Shown here: positions 26,128 through 34,934 of the stretch, piece after piece
How the letters are laid out: the number at the start of each line of letters is the position of its first letter
Position numbering within the stretch: the stretch's first letter is position 1
Assembly (NCBI RefSeq): GCF_016429255.1
Contig: NZ_JAELUG010000038.1
Span: 1-52,634, forward strand
Source of the DNA: Rhizobium sp. ASV8
Lineage (GTDB): Bacteria > Pseudomonadota > Alphaproteobacteria > Rhizobiales > Rhizobiaceae
Direction: 5' to 3'
DNA length: 52,634 nucleotides
Notes under the pieces: generated by a model
The model's database searches: none
Told to the model about the DNA's origin: nothing
What the model saw: the letters and a program-made list of their open reading frames with translations, nothing else
Translations under genes and position numbers: made by a program

Positions 26128-26235
26128 CTAAAGCGCGTCGCGATCTTTCGGATCCGCCTCAAACGCTTCGACTCCTTGATTTCGCGCATGCCGCAGTCGC
26201 AAAACCACTGCACACTTTTGCGCGACATGCCTTAA
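26128..26235. repeat. RIME-like 105-bp element, copy 1
   Basis: It starts CTAAAGCGCGTCGCGATCTT and ends GCGCGACATGCCTTA, with a central GCAAAACCACTGCACAC. It shares order and spacing with copies at 30415, 38958 and 51501. The end GCGCGACATGC and the CGCGCATGCCG half form a long dyad. The last bases TTA (26232-26234) serve as the TAA stop of Sel1 protein B. Confidence 0.75.
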
Positions 26236-27821
26236 GGCACAAGCGCCATCAACAGGTGGAAGACAACCCACCCCGACGATCCGCCGCTATTCCTGTCGCT
26301 CGTTCGCCCTTCAGCCAATGGTCCGAGATCCCGGACGGGACCATCGCCGTTGGCCTCCATGTAGCTCAGCCCGTTCTGCGCCTCCGGCAATCCTTGCGCG
26401 GCCGCCTTGTTGAACCATTCTGCAGCGATTGCCGTGTCCTTGGCTACTCCGTAGCCGTTATAATACAGATATCCAAGACCATATTCGGCGCGTGCGTCGC
26501 CTTGTCCCGCCGCCTTGCGAAACAGATCCGCCGCCCGACCGTAATCCTTCGCCACGCCGTCGCCGTGATAGTAGAGAAAGGCGAGGGCGTATTGCCCTTG
26601 CGGGTTGTTCTGGTCGGCTGCCTTGCGATACCAGTCCGCTGCCGTCGCCTTGCTCGTGCTGGTCGCCTGGCCGTTGTCGTACATGTAACCGAGTGCGTAT
26701 TGCGCATCCGCATGGCCTTGAGCCGCGGACTTCCCATACCATTCGAAAGCCTTGCCGTAATCCTTCGCAACGCCGCGCCCCCCTGCATACATGTAGGCGA
26801 GGGCGTATTCACCTTGCGCATCTCCCTGCAGGGCCGATTTGCGGTACCATTTCACGGCAGTTGGATCGTCAAGCTTGACGCCCTGGCCATTGGCATAGAG
26901 GTAACCCAGCGCATATTGCGCGTCGGATCGTCCCTGGTCGGCTGATTTGCGATACCATTGGAGCGCCTGTCTGTAGTCCTTTTCGGCTCCCAACCCGTTA
27001 GCGAGGCTGTAACCGACGGCATATTGCGCGTCGGCACGACCCTTTTCCGCTGCCTTCTTGTACCAGGAATAGGCTTCGGCATCATTTCGTTCGACGCCCT
27101 TGCCATTGGCATAGGCATAGCCAAGGGCATACAGGCCCTGCCCATCGCCCTGATCTGCCGCCTTCCTGTACCAGACGACAGCGGCCGCCTGATCCGGTGC
27201 GACGCCCTGACCGTTTTCATAGATGTAACCAACCGCATATTGAGCATCCGCTCGGCCCTGATCGGCCGATTTGCGATACCATGAGAGAGAGATCGCGGCG
27301 TCCTGCTGAACGCCGCGGCCGTTGGCATACATGTAGCCCAGAGCGTATTGGGCCTGGGCCTGACCTTGAGCTGCGGATTTCTGGTACCAGCTGACGGCCT
27401 GTTCGTTGTCGACATCCATGCCGCGGCCATTCGCCAGAGAATAGCCTATCGCATATTGGGCATCGGCGTTGCCGCGTTGCGCCGACCGTAGATACCAGTC
27501 GTTTGCCTGCTTCTGATCGGCATCGACGCCACGGCCGGCGGCATACATGTAGGCGAGGGCATATTGTGCCTGGGCGTTCCCCTGCTCGGCTGCCTTTTGG
27601 TACCAGTCGACGGCCTGGGCATCGTCCTGCTCCACACCTTGGCCGTTAGCGTAGCGATAACCGAGGCCGTATTGGGCGGCAGCGTTACCTTGCTTGGCGA
27701 ATTCCAGCCAGTATTTCAGCGAGATGGTCGTATTGGCAGGGCCGGGTGCCGGGTCTTCGGCATGAGCGAGTATGGGCAATGAAAGAGCAAGCGCCAATCC
27801 CAATGCATAGCTCTTCAGCAT
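26232..27821 (-). CDS. Exported Sel1-repeat protein B
   Basis: A 529-residue protein with a signal peptide (about 1-22, LALALSLPILAHA) and twelve full 36-residue Sel1-like repeats plus a degenerate thirteenth. The repeats read A-Q-Y-A-L-G-Y-M-Y-A-N-G-x-G-V then DWYRKAA-x-QG. This makes a long superhelix, likely periplasmic, for protein binding. The partner is unknown. A TTG lies one codon before the ATG at 27821. Repeats of B differ in flavour from those of A (YALGYMY versus YNLGVMY), so the two genes expanded separately. The stop is supplied by the RIME-like element. Confidence 0.88.
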   Translation of the reverse strand: MLKSYALGLALALSLPILAHAEDPAPGPANTTISLKYWLEFAKQGNAAAQYGLGYRYANGQGVEQDDAQAVDWYQKAAEQGNAQAQYALAYMYAAGRGVDADQKQANDWYLRSAQRGNADAQYAIGYSLANGRGMDVDNEQAVSWYQKSAAQGQAQAQYALGYMYANGRGVQQDAAISLSWYRKSADQGRADAQYAVGYIYENGQGVAPDQAAAVVWYRKAADQGDGQGLYALGYAYANGKGVERNDAEAYSWYKKAAEKGRADAQYAVGYSLANGLGAEKDYRQALQWYRKSADQGRSDAQYALGYLYANGQGVKLDDPTAVKWYRKSALQGDAQGEYALAYMYAGGRGVAKDYGKAFEWYGKSAAQGHADAQYALGYMYDNGQATSTSKATAADWYRKAADQNNPQGQYALAFLYYHGDGVAKDYGRAADLFRKAAGQGDARAEYGLGYLYYNGYGVAKDTAIAAEWFNKAAAQGLPEAQNGLSYMEANGDGPVRDLGPLAEGRTSDRNSGGSSGWVVFHLLMALVP

Positions 27822-27943
27822 CAAGGCCAGAATCTCCCATCGCCGTTCCAGAGGACAATCGATCTGAACAATATGGCGGTGTCTTGGTCAAGAAACCCAG
27901 AATATCGAAATGACAGCCGTTTTACGCAGGATTGTTTGCAATC

Positions 27944-28537
27944 CTATCCTGGAAGCACGTCGTAGAGCCGGAAGATCCATGTGATCTGGTAGACTAGCCC
28001 CAGGATTACGAATGCAGCCTGGAAGCGTCGGTTGGCGGTGATCGCCGCGACGATGCACAACACGATATAGACGATGTTTCGGGTCGGGTATTCCCAGCCG
28101 AGAGATTGAAAATAGGCTTCACCCTTCAGCAACGTGTCTATGAGATCGACCGCGTAGGTCACGGCGAGCAGTCCGAAAAACCAGCGGCGGCGGGAAATGA
28201 AATATTCCTCGAAGCCGCCATATTCATCGATGGACGGCGGATTGAGGAGCACGCAGAGGAAATAGAAGAGGCAGCAGAAGCAGATCAGGAAAAGATAGAC
28301 CGCGAAGGTAATGCCCTGCACCGACTGCAGCCGATATTCCCACCACCAGAAATGGATGATGTAAAGGAACATCGACAGCACCCAGCCGATATGGACGAAG
28401 TAGATCTTGTTCTTGCCGGGCGCCTGCACGAAGCCGGCCAGCCGTGTCAGGAGCTGGGCCAGCGAAAGGCCGATCACCATGCTCATGACAGTCCGGATGT
28501 AGACGTAAACTTCCGGTGCGTGTGCGGCGCCCATCAT
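27944..28537 (-). CDS. Membrane protein of unknown function
   Basis: A 197-residue protein with about five hydrophobic segments (near 14-36, 47-62, 72-95, 117-133 and 150-190) and an aromatic-rich second segment (IIHFWWWEY). I do not recognise a family. It begins 1 bp after the stop of the thioesterase gene on the same strand, so the two are almost surely cotranscribed. The start at 28537 has an alternative ATG at 28534. Confidence 0.7.
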   Translation of the reverse strand: MMGAAHAPEVYVYIRTVMSMVIGLSLAQLLTRLAGFVQAPGKNKIYFVHIGWVLSMFLYIIHFWWWEYRLQSVQGITFAVYLFLICFCCLFYFLCVLLNPPSIDEYGGFEEYFISRRRWFFGLLAVTYAVDLIDTLLKGEAYFQSLGWEYPTRNIVYIVLCIVAAITANRRFQAAFVILGLVYQITWIFRLYDVLPG

Positions 28538-28538
28538 A

Positions 28539-28928
28539 TCAGTTCTCCACGGGCACGGCCTTGGGTGCGCCATTTTCGTCGAGAGCGACCATGATGAAGG
28601 TGGCGGCCGTGACCTTCTCCAACGTGTTATAGCGCGCGCGATGCGCCCATGCCTCGACGCTCAGCGTGATCGACGTGCGGCCGACGCGCTCGATGTCGGT
28701 GAAGACGCTCAGCGTGTCGCCGATCTTGACCGGCAGCTCGAATGCCATCTCCTTCACGGCGGCGGTGACGACACGGCCACGAGCCCGCTCGGCGGCGCGG
28801 ATGCCGCTTGCCAAGTCCATCTGGGCCATGACCCAGCCGCCGAAGATGTCGCCGGCGGGGTTGGCGTCTGCAGGCATCGCCAGCGTGCGCAATGTCAGCT
28901 CGCCCCTTGGTTTGACGCCGTCGTTCAT
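28539..28928 (-). CDS. Acyl-CoA thioesterase, YciA/hot-dog family
   Basis: A 129-residue single hot-dog thioesterase. Seen: LRTLAMPADANPAGDIFGGWVMAQMDLAS at about 12-40, with the catalytic Asp in DIFGGW, and a beta-strand end typical of YciA. It should hydrolyse a broad range of acyl-CoAs. The start MNDGVKPRGELTLR at 28928 is preferred over a longer frame. It is coupled to the membrane-protein gene downstream and divergent from the extensin-like gene. Confidence 0.88.
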   Translation of the reverse strand: MNDGVKPRGELTLRTLAMPADANPAGDIFGGWVMAQMDLASGIRAAERARGRVVTAAVKEMAFELPVKIGDTLSVFTDIERVGRTSITLSVEAWAHRARYNTLEKVTAATFIMVALDENGAPKAVPVEN

Positions 28929-29172
28929 TCGTTCGCTCCTGTCGCAAGCTATTGATTCCGGTATCCAGCCTATGCAATCCCGCCGCGATGGGAAAGGCCG
29001 CTCTGTCGCTTCCGTCTCGCAGGGTCGCAACCGGCAAGCCGGCATAACCCTTCATCGAACGTCAAAGTGCCATGCGGACACAGGTCGGTTCGCGGCGGTA
29101 AGCTTTCGTTCACCGTTCCCGTTTAGGCTTTGTAAGTGCTACCGACCGTGGCTGGGGCAGCGGATCAGGACT

Positions 29173-30360
29173 ATGACCTATTTACCCATTCTGCGGCGCG
29201 CACTGCTGCCGTTACTGTTGTCGTCGGCGCTGGTCGCCTGCACGGCTGACGGTCTCGTGCCGCCGTCGAATGTCGACAGCGCCTCGCGCGTCGGCTCAAT
29301 CAAGCCTCATCGCAGCGCGCCACAACGGCAGTTCTCTTATCAAGGCATGCAGGATCCCGTCGTTTCTGCCTCCAACAACTATGCCAATGGCAAGCGCGGC
29401 TCCGGAACGGGTGAAGCCGTGACGACGACGGATGTCGAAACGGGTCTGGCGCCACAATCGAGCATTCCGTCCCAGGGCGTCAATATGGATGCCGAACTCG
29501 GGGTTGGACCTGCCGAAGAGGCTCAATCCGCGTCGGTCGTGGGGTTGGCGCAGGAGGAGCAGCAGAATATTGCCGAGGGCCAAACCGACGAGCCCGTGGT
29601 CGACGGCATCGGCTCGGATGCGCCGACGCAGACCAATCGTTCCGTTCTTCAAAGGTCGGCCACACAGGTGGAACTCAATCGCTCGCCGATATCAAGGCAG
29701 CAGCCGGGGACGCAGGTCGCCATGCTGCCCCGCGTCGACAACCCCGTATCGCGTCTCGATCGCCAATTTGATGCGCCGCAATCGTCTCCCGGGATGATGC
29801 CGCCCTCCGAAATCGCCTGTCGTCAGGAGCTTCGCCGTATGGGCGTCATCTATACGGACAAGCCTTCGATCTCGAACGGACCAGCGTGTCAGGTTCCTTA
29901 TCCGATTTCTCTAAGCGGGCTTTCCGGCAATATCGCGGTCCGTCCGGCCGTTACATTGAATTGCCAGGTAACGCTTGCCTTCGCGAAATGGGTCAAGAAC
30001 GAGTTGGCACCGGCGGCGCGCACACGCTACTGGTCGGGCATCGGCACGATCGTTCCGCTCGGCGGCTATTCCTGCCGGCGCATGAACAATAGCCGGCAAC
30101 GCTATAATCCGATGTCGGAGCATGCCCACGGCAATGCCATCGACGTCGGTACATTCGTGCTGAAGAACGGCCATGTGATCGACGTGCGCAAGAAAGGGCT
30201 GTTCTCTTTCCGCGAAGGCGGTTTGCTGAAGGCCGTTCGAACGGATAGCTGCCGCTATTTCGATACCGTGCTCGGCCCCGGCAGCAATCCCGAGCATTGG
30301 AACCATTTTCATTTCGATCTTCGTGATCGGAAGGGCGGCCGGCGCTATTGCAGCCTTTGA
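29173..30360 (+). CDS. Extensin-like (M15-type fold) lipoprotein
   Basis: A 395-residue protein. It starts with a lipoprotein signal (LLLSSALVAC, lipid on Cys near 22). A long low-complexity, Gln/Ser-rich stretch follows (about 30-210). The C-terminal extensin-like domain (about 218-395) ends with the metal-site motifs SEHAHGNAIDVG and HWNHFHFDL. Those His and Asp residues match the zinc site of D-Ala-D-Ala carboxypeptidases, so a role in cell-wall trimming is plausible. Cys residues in this domain (CRQE, PACQ, LNCQ, YSCRR, DSCRY, YCSL) may form disulfides. The frame is open upstream, and the ATG at 29173 gives the signal peptide. Confidence 0.85.
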   Translation: MTYLPILRRALLPLLLSSALVACTADGLVPPSNVDSASRVGSIKPHRSAPQRQFSYQGMQDPVVSASNNYANGKRGSGTGEAVTTTDVETGLAPQSSIPSQGVNMDAELGVGPAEEAQSASVVGLAQEEQQNIAEGQTDEPVVDGIGSDAPTQTNRSVLQRSATQVELNRSPISRQQPGTQVAMLPRVDNPVSRLDRQFDAPQSSPGMMPPSEIACRQELRRMGVIYTDKPSISNGPACQVPYPISLSGLSGNIAVRPAVTLNCQVTLAFAKWVKNELAPAARTRYWSGIGTIVPLGGYSCRRMNNSRQRYNPMSEHAHGNAIDVGTFVLKNGHVIDVRKKGLFSFREGGLLKAVRTDSCRYFDTVLGPGSNPEHWNHFHFDLRDRKGGRRYCSL

Positions 30361-30414
30361 TTGGCTCTTTGCCGGGTATACATCTGCTCTTGCCTGAAGC
30401 GGTCGCTGATTTAT

Positions 30415-30519
30415 TTAAAGCGCGTCGCGATCTCCAAGCTTCGCTTTTGCGCTTCAGATCTTTGATCTTGGGCATGTCGTTGTCGCAAGATCGCTGCATA
30501 TTTCGCGTGGCATGCTTTG
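30415..30519. repeat. RIME-like 105-bp element, copy 2
   Basis: It starts TTAAAGCGCGTCGCGATCTC and ends GCGTGGCATGCTTTG, with the central GCATGTCGTTGTCGCAAGATC. It is the most diverged of the four copies. It fills the gap between the extensin-like gene and the small membrane protein gene. Confidence 0.72.
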
Positions 30520-30568
30520 GTTGAGCAAGCATGGCCAGGTGTGGAGAGCGGAGGCAAGCGAGGATTTC

Positions 30569-30823
30569 ATGGAAGACGTGCCGAGACGGAAAAGAAGCCT
30601 TGGAAGAGCGCTCATTGCTGCCCTTATCGCCATTGTCGTTGTCATTGGCGGGCGTTGGTACATCTATGTCGCCTATGCCGAGGATCCATTTGATGAGGTT
30701 GGGATCGGTCTCAATACGATGATGCCGACGCCCATCCGCAACAAGGGCTGCGAAATGCTGAAGGCTCGCTTCGAGCACAAAACGCTGCCGCCGGCCGGTT
30801 GTGGCGTAAACGGCAGCTGGTAA
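30569..30823 (+). CDS. Small single-pass membrane protein
   Basis: An 84-residue protein with a basic start (MEDVPRRKRSLGR), one helix (about 14-32, ALIAALIAIVVVIGGRWYI) and an outside part of about 50 residues with two Cys (KGCEML and AGCGVN). I do not recognise it. The frame opens earlier inside the RIME-like repeat. The ATG at 30569, after GAGGA, avoids coding through it. Codon use and the clean membrane topology suggest a real gene. Confidence 0.6.
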   Translation: MEDVPRRKRSLGRALIAALIAIVVVIGGRWYIYVAYAEDPFDEVGIGLNTMMPTPIRNKGCEMLKARFEHKTLPPAGCGVNGSW

Positions 30824-31210
30824 CCGTCGTTTCGGTTGTCAAAGCATGTAGAAAAGAAAAAAGCCGGCAAGTGCCGGCTTGAGTGGTGCATGGCAACGAC
30901 GGGGGATCCTTGCCTGCTCCAGAAAAAAACTTCATGTTGCAATGAGGCACGCAATATGAATGCGAGGGCAATAAATCGTCCAGTAAAATAGGCGCTTACG
31001 TGTCGCCAAGAGGCGTTGGGCGGAGTGCGACAAACGTTGCTTACCTAACGAGCTATATGCCCGACGAAGGTCACGATTTAATGACAGCTTATTTGGCTTA
31101 CGCGAACGCTGTGTTTAGTCCTCATAGGATGGTAAAAGCCTGAGCCCGGCTATATAGCGGGCAAACGCCGACAAATTCATCATCATTACAAGGCCGGACT
31201 TGCCCGCATC
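30824..31210. other. Spacer holding an orphan minus-strand terminator
   Basis: There is no convincing protein gene. It holds the hairpin at 30859-30880 with a T-run on the minus strand, an AT-richer middle (30920-31000), and then the leader of the ABC ATPase gene, which has a weak ribosome binding site. A small RNA on the minus strand is possible. Confidence 0.4.
30854..30880 (-). terminator. Intrinsic terminator on the minus strand without a known gene
   Basis: AAGCCGGC (30861-30868) pairs with GCCGGCTT (30873-30880), and on the minus strand the stem runs straight into TTTTTTCTTTTC. On the plus strand no T-run follows. No minus-strand gene lies within the next several hundred bases to the right. 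Confidence 0.7.
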
Positions 31211-32137
31211 ATGGCTCCGATCATTTCCATTCGTAATCTCACCAAAACCTACGGCAACGGGTTTCAGGCACTCAAAGGTGTCGATCTCGATATCGAGCAG
31301 GGAGAAATTCTTGCCTTGCTCGGGCCAAACGGAGCGGGCAAGACGACGCTGATCTCCATCGTCTGCGGCATCGCCAATCCGAGCAGCGGCACGGTGTTGG
31401 TCGGCGGCCATGACGTCGTGCGCGATTTTCGCGCCACGCGCAGCATGATCGGCCTCGTGCCGCAGGAGCTGACGACCGATCAGTTCGAAACCGTGTGGAA
31501 CACGGTCAGTTTTTCGCGCGGTCTCCACGGCAAGAAGGCGAACCCTGCTTACATAGAGAAGATCTTGCGCGACCTTTCTCTGTGGGACAAGAAGGACAAC
31601 ATGCTTCGCCAGCTTTCAGGTGGCATGAAGCGGCGCGTCCTGATTGCCAAGGCGCTCTCGCACGAGCCGCAGATTCTTTTTCTCGACGAGCCGACCGCAG
31701 GCGTGGACGTGACCTTGCGCAAGGACATGTGGCATGTGGTCGAGCGCCTGCGGGCTTCCGGCGTGACGATCATCCTGACCACACACTATATCGAGGAGGC
31801 CGAAGAAGCGGCCGACCGCGTTGGCGTCATCAATGGCGGCCAGCTTCTCCTTGTGGAGGACAAGAAGGCGCTGATGGCCAAACTCGGCCGCAAGCAGCTC
31901 ATTCTTGAGCTGACCGAGCAGCTCGACGCAATACCGAACTGTCTCGAAGGCAATGGGCTTTCGCTCGGGCCGAACGGCATGACCCTCATCTATGATTTCG
32001 ATAACCAGAACGAACAGTCGAGCATTGCCGCGCTGCTGTCGAAGCTCGCTGCCGAGGGAATTCATTTCAAGGACCTCTCGACGCGCCAAAGTTCGCTTGA
32101 GGATATCTTCGTATCGCTGGTTGGAGCAGGCAAATGA
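31211..32137 (+). CDS. ABC-2 exporter ATPase (NodI/DrrA-like)
   Basis: A 308-residue ABC ATPase of the DRA family. Seen: Walker [10 protein letters not shown] near 38-46, Q-loop [11 protein letters not shown], signature LSGGMKRR near 135, Walker [13 protein letters not shown] near 155, H-loop [10 protein letters not shown], and a C-terminal regulatory part of about 85 residues typical of NodI/DrrA. It should power an efflux pump with the permease encoded next, which overlaps by ATGA. True nodI would lie with nod genes, and none are here, so the cargo is unknown. Confidence 0.9.
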   Translation: MAPIISIRNLTKTYGNGFQALKGVDLDIEQGEILALLGPNGAGKTTLISIVCGIANPSSGTVLVGGHDVVRDFRATRSMIGLVPQELTTDQFETVWNTVSFSRGLHGKKANPAYIEKILRDLSLWDKKDNMLRQLSGGMKRRVLIAKALSHEPQILFLDEPTAGVDVTLRKDMWHVVERLRASGVTIILTTHYIEEAEEAADRVGVINGGQLLLVEDKKALMAKLGRKQLILELTEQLDAIPNCLEGNGLSLGPNGMTLIYDFDNQNEQSSIAALLSKLAAEGIHFKDLSTRQSSLEDIFVSLVGAGK

Positions 32138-32895
32138 ACTTCGAAGCGATCAAATCCATCTACATGTTCGAAATGGCCCGCACGCGGCGCACGCTGCTGC
32201 AGAGTGTCGTCTCGCCTGTTATTTCCACATCGCTCTACTTCATCGTTTTCGGGGCGGCGATCGGCTCGCGCATCAATCTGGTCGAGGGTGTTTCCTATGG
32301 GGCGTTTATCACGCCGGGCCTGATCATGCTGACGCTGCTGGGCCAGTGCATCAGCAACGGCTCCTTCGGTATCTATTTTCCGAAGTTCACCGGCACGATC
32401 TACGAAGTGTTGTCGGCGCCGGTCGCCATGACGGAAATCGTTCTTGGATATGTCGGTGCTGCGGCGACCAAGGGGATGCTGATCGGCTTGATCATTCTGG
32501 CAACGGCGAGCTTCTTCGTCGATATCAGGATCGAGCATCCTCTCATGATGATCCTGTTTTTCGTCCTGACAGCCGTGACTTTCAGCCTGTTCGGTTTCAT
32601 GATCGGCATATGGGCCGGCAATTTCGAGCAGCTGAACCTCATTCCCATGCTCGTCGTGCCGCCGCTGACTTTCCTGGGCGGAAGTTTTTATTCGATCAAC
32701 ATGCTGCCGCCATTCTGGCAGGCGGTAAGCCATCTTAACCCGGTTCTCTACCTCGTCAGCGGCTTCCGGTGGAGCTTCTATGGTATTGCCGATGTCAATC
32801 CGGTGCTGAGCCTGGCGATCATCACGCTCTTTCTCATCGTCTGCCTCACCGTCCTCGGATGGATCTTCAAGACAGGATATCGGTTGAGGAACTGA
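32134..32895 (+). CDS. ABC-2 type permease (NodJ-like)
   Basis: A 253-residue permease with six predicted helices and the ABC-2 pattern, including [18 protein letters not shown] near 50-70 and the late [20 protein letters not shown] segment (about 180-200). It starts at the ATGA overlap with its ATPase. The substrate is unknown. Lipid-linked sugars, drugs or polyketides are typical for the family. Confidence 0.9.
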   Translation: MNFEAIKSIYMFEMARTRRTLLQSVVSPVISTSLYFIVFGAAIGSRINLVEGVSYGAFITPGLIMLTLLGQCISNGSFGIYFPKFTGTIYEVLSAPVAMTEIVLGYVGAAATKGMLIGLIILATASFFVDIRIEHPLMMILFFVLTAVTFSLFGFMIGIWAGNFEQLNLIPMLVVPPLTFLGGSFYSINMLPPFWQAVSHLNPVLYLVSGFRWSFYGIADVNPVLSLAIITLFLIVCLTVLGWIFKTGYRLRN

Positions 32896-33056
32896 TGACG
32901 CGGACTGATCCGCAAATTTAGGACCTTGCGGCGCTTGCCGCCGCATGGAACTGATTGGTCCTGACTTGATGTAGCGAGATGGTCGGATGTCCGTACGCGT
33001 CGAAGACGGTCGTGCCACTTGCCGCCACTCGCATGGTATCTCGACGAAGGTATATC

Positions 33057-34382
33057 ATGCCACAACCCGCTTGCGACCTGTCCACCGCGCTCTCCCGGCT
33101 CGACCAACTGACCAATTGGGAGCGTAAGCCACGCGGCGAGATGCGCGTCGGCCTTGAGCCGATGCTCGATCTCATGCATCGATTGGGCGATCCTCATCGC
33201 AGTTTTCGTGCCATTCACGTCGCCGGCACCAAGGGTAAGGGGTCCGTTTGCGCACTCACGGAAGCGGGATTGCTTCAGGCCGGTTGGCGTGTCGGCCGTT
33301 ATGCGTCGCCACATGTCGACCGGGTGAATGAGCGCGTCAGCGTTCTCGGCAAGGAGGTCGAGGACGATGCGCTGGCAAAAGCGATCATGCAGGTGCTGGA
33401 TAGCTATGAGAGCGCCAAGGAGGCAGCAACGGCCGGAGAAGACGCCACCTGGTTCGATGTGATCACGGCCGCCGCCTTCGTGGTGTTCAGAGATGCCGGC
33501 CTGAACTGGGTCGTCGTCGAGGTCGGGCTCGGCGGCAGGCTGGACTCGACGAATGTGGTCTTCGGTGAGGTTGCGATCGTTACCAATATCGGGCTTGAAC
33601 ATACTGAAATTCTCGGCACGACGCGCGAGGCGATCGCGCGGGAGAAAGTCGGCATATTGAAAACAGGCGCAACGCTGGCCACCACGCTTGCTGCCGAAGA
33701 CGCCGCAGGTCGGGTGTTGCAGCAGCGCGCCGATGAACTTGGTTGCGATGTGCTTCGAACCGATCTTGCCGGCGATGCAACGATCGCGGAAACAAATATC
33801 GCGCTTGTCGGCCTGGTATTCGATCATCTCGGCCGAAAAGGCGAGTGTGTCCTGGAAGGAGAGGCGAAGGGGCAGCCCATCGGGCCGTGGCTGCTGCAGC
33901 CTGACGTGGTCGCCAAAGCACGGTTGCCAGGGCGAATGGAACGCTTCGATTTCTCGCTGCCGCCGGCACTGCGAAAAGGACGGGAAACGGTGCCTTTGAT
34001 GATGGACGGTGCTCATGTGCCGTTCAATATCGAGGCTGTCCTTCGCGATATTGCGCGCCTGTCGGATGTTAGCGGCAAATGCATTGCTTTGGTTGCGTTG
34101 GCATCGGACAAGGATGCTCCCGGCTTCCTGGCTGTGTTGTCACGCCACGCTTCCTACGCTGTATTCACGGAGGCGTCGGGATCGGGTCGTGCCCATACTG
34201 CGTCGGAACTGGGTGAAATTTGGCAGTCTATGGGAATGGCGGGGGACGCCGAACCGGATCCGCACAAGGCGCTGGATCTGGCTCTTGAGAAGGCTTCAGA
34301 CGGTGGTGGCTGGATACTGGTGACCGGCTCTCTCTATCTTGTCGGCGCGCTGCGCAATACCGTCTCGGGGACGATCGGGTGA
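33057..34382 (+). CDS. folC: FolC-like Mur-family ligase (folylpolyglutamate synthase type)
   Basis: A 441-residue Mur-ligase-fold protein. Seen: the P-loop HVAGTKGKGS near 54-63 (most FolC have GTNGKGS), YASPHVDRVNERV, VVEVGLGGRLDSTN, TNIGLEHTEILG with the carbamylated-Lys region GILKTG, and the C-terminal MDGAHVPFN. FolC adds glutamate to dihydropteroate or folate. The usual rhizobial folC follows trpB-trpA-accD, which are absent here, so this may be a second paralogue with a changed substrate. The frame is open upstream, and MPQPACDLSTAL at 33057 is chosen. The next gene overlaps its stop. Confidence 0.8.
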   Translation: MPQPACDLSTALSRLDQLTNWERKPRGEMRVGLEPMLDLMHRLGDPHRSFRAIHVAGTKGKGSVCALTEAGLLQAGWRVGRYASPHVDRVNERVSVLGKEVEDDALAKAIMQVLDSYESAKEAATAGEDATWFDVITAAAFVVFRDAGLNWVVVEVGLGGRLDSTNVVFGEVAIVTNIGLEHTEILGTTREAIAREKVGILKTGATLATTLAAEDAAGRVLQQRADELGCDVLRTDLAGDATIAETNIALVGLVFDHLGRKGECVLEGEAKGQPIGPWLLQPDVVAKARLPGRMERFDFSLPPALRKGRETVPLMMDGAHVPFNIEAVLRDIARLSDVSGKCIALVALASDKDAPGFLAVLSRHASYAVFTEASGSGRAHTASELGEIWQSMGMAGDAEPDPHKALDLALEKASDGGGWILVTGSLYLVGALRNTVSGTIG

Positions 34383-34909
34383 CCGCGGAAATTGCGATCA
34401 GACCAGCTGCGGTCACCGATGCGGCCGATATTGCCAGGCTGCACCGCCTGGTCTGGTGCGAGACCTATCGCGACCTCGCGCCGACGGAGGTCTATCACAC
34501 GCTTGACGAAGATTTTCGGCGAGCGCGATGGAGCGACATGATCGCCAATCCCAGCCTGCATCAAGCCATATTGCTGGCGGAACAAGGAGACCGGCTCGTC
34601 GGCATCGGAGCAGTCGGCGCGCCAACGCACTCCGCCTTTGAGGGACGAGGCGAAATCCGCTCGCTTTACATCGATCCCTCTGTGAAGCGTCAAGGGCTTG
34701 GGCGTCGCCTCATGCGGGAACTGGTGGCGGAGCTTGCCGCCTTCGGTTATTCGAGCGCGGCGCTGGGCGTCGTGGTCGGCAATGAACCGGCGATCGCGTT
34801 CTACCGGTCGCTCGGAGGTCGTATCGTCGGGCAATGTACCGATCCCGGACCGGTCTGGCGCTCCGACAATTTGGTTTTCGTCTGGGACGACCTGTCGTTG
34901 CTGCATTGA
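34379..34909 (+). CDS. GNAT-family N-acetyltransferase
   Basis: A 176-residue GNAT protein. Seen: IRPAAVTDAADIARLH at the start, the IRSLYIDPSVKRQGLGRRLM acetyl-CoA pyrophosphate loop near 92-111, and NEPAIAFYRSLGGRIVG near 134-150. The start is GTG, overlapping the FolC-like stop, so the two are cotranscribed. The substrate is unknown. Convergent with the EamA gene. Confidence 0.85.
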   Translation: MTAEIAIRPAAVTDAADIARLHRLVWCETYRDLAPTEVYHTLDEDFRRARWSDMIANPSLHQAILLAEQGDRLVGIGAVGAPTHSAFEGRGEIRSLYIDPSVKRQGLGRRLMRELVAELAAFGYSSAALGVVVGNEPAIAFYRSLGGRIVGQCTDPGPVWRSDNLVFVWDDLSLLH

Positions 34910-34934
34910 TCTTCTGTGCAGCGTCCACTGCAAC

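Noticed and set aside
26028..26945. 305-codon plus-strand frame across the Sel1 gap
   Set aside because: It runs antisense through Sel1 protein B and across the RIME-like repeat. No start signal or domain is evident.
31211..32895. True nodIJ genes
   Set aside because: The family is right, but there is no nod box, nodABC or other symbiosis gene around, and the region looks like core chromosome.
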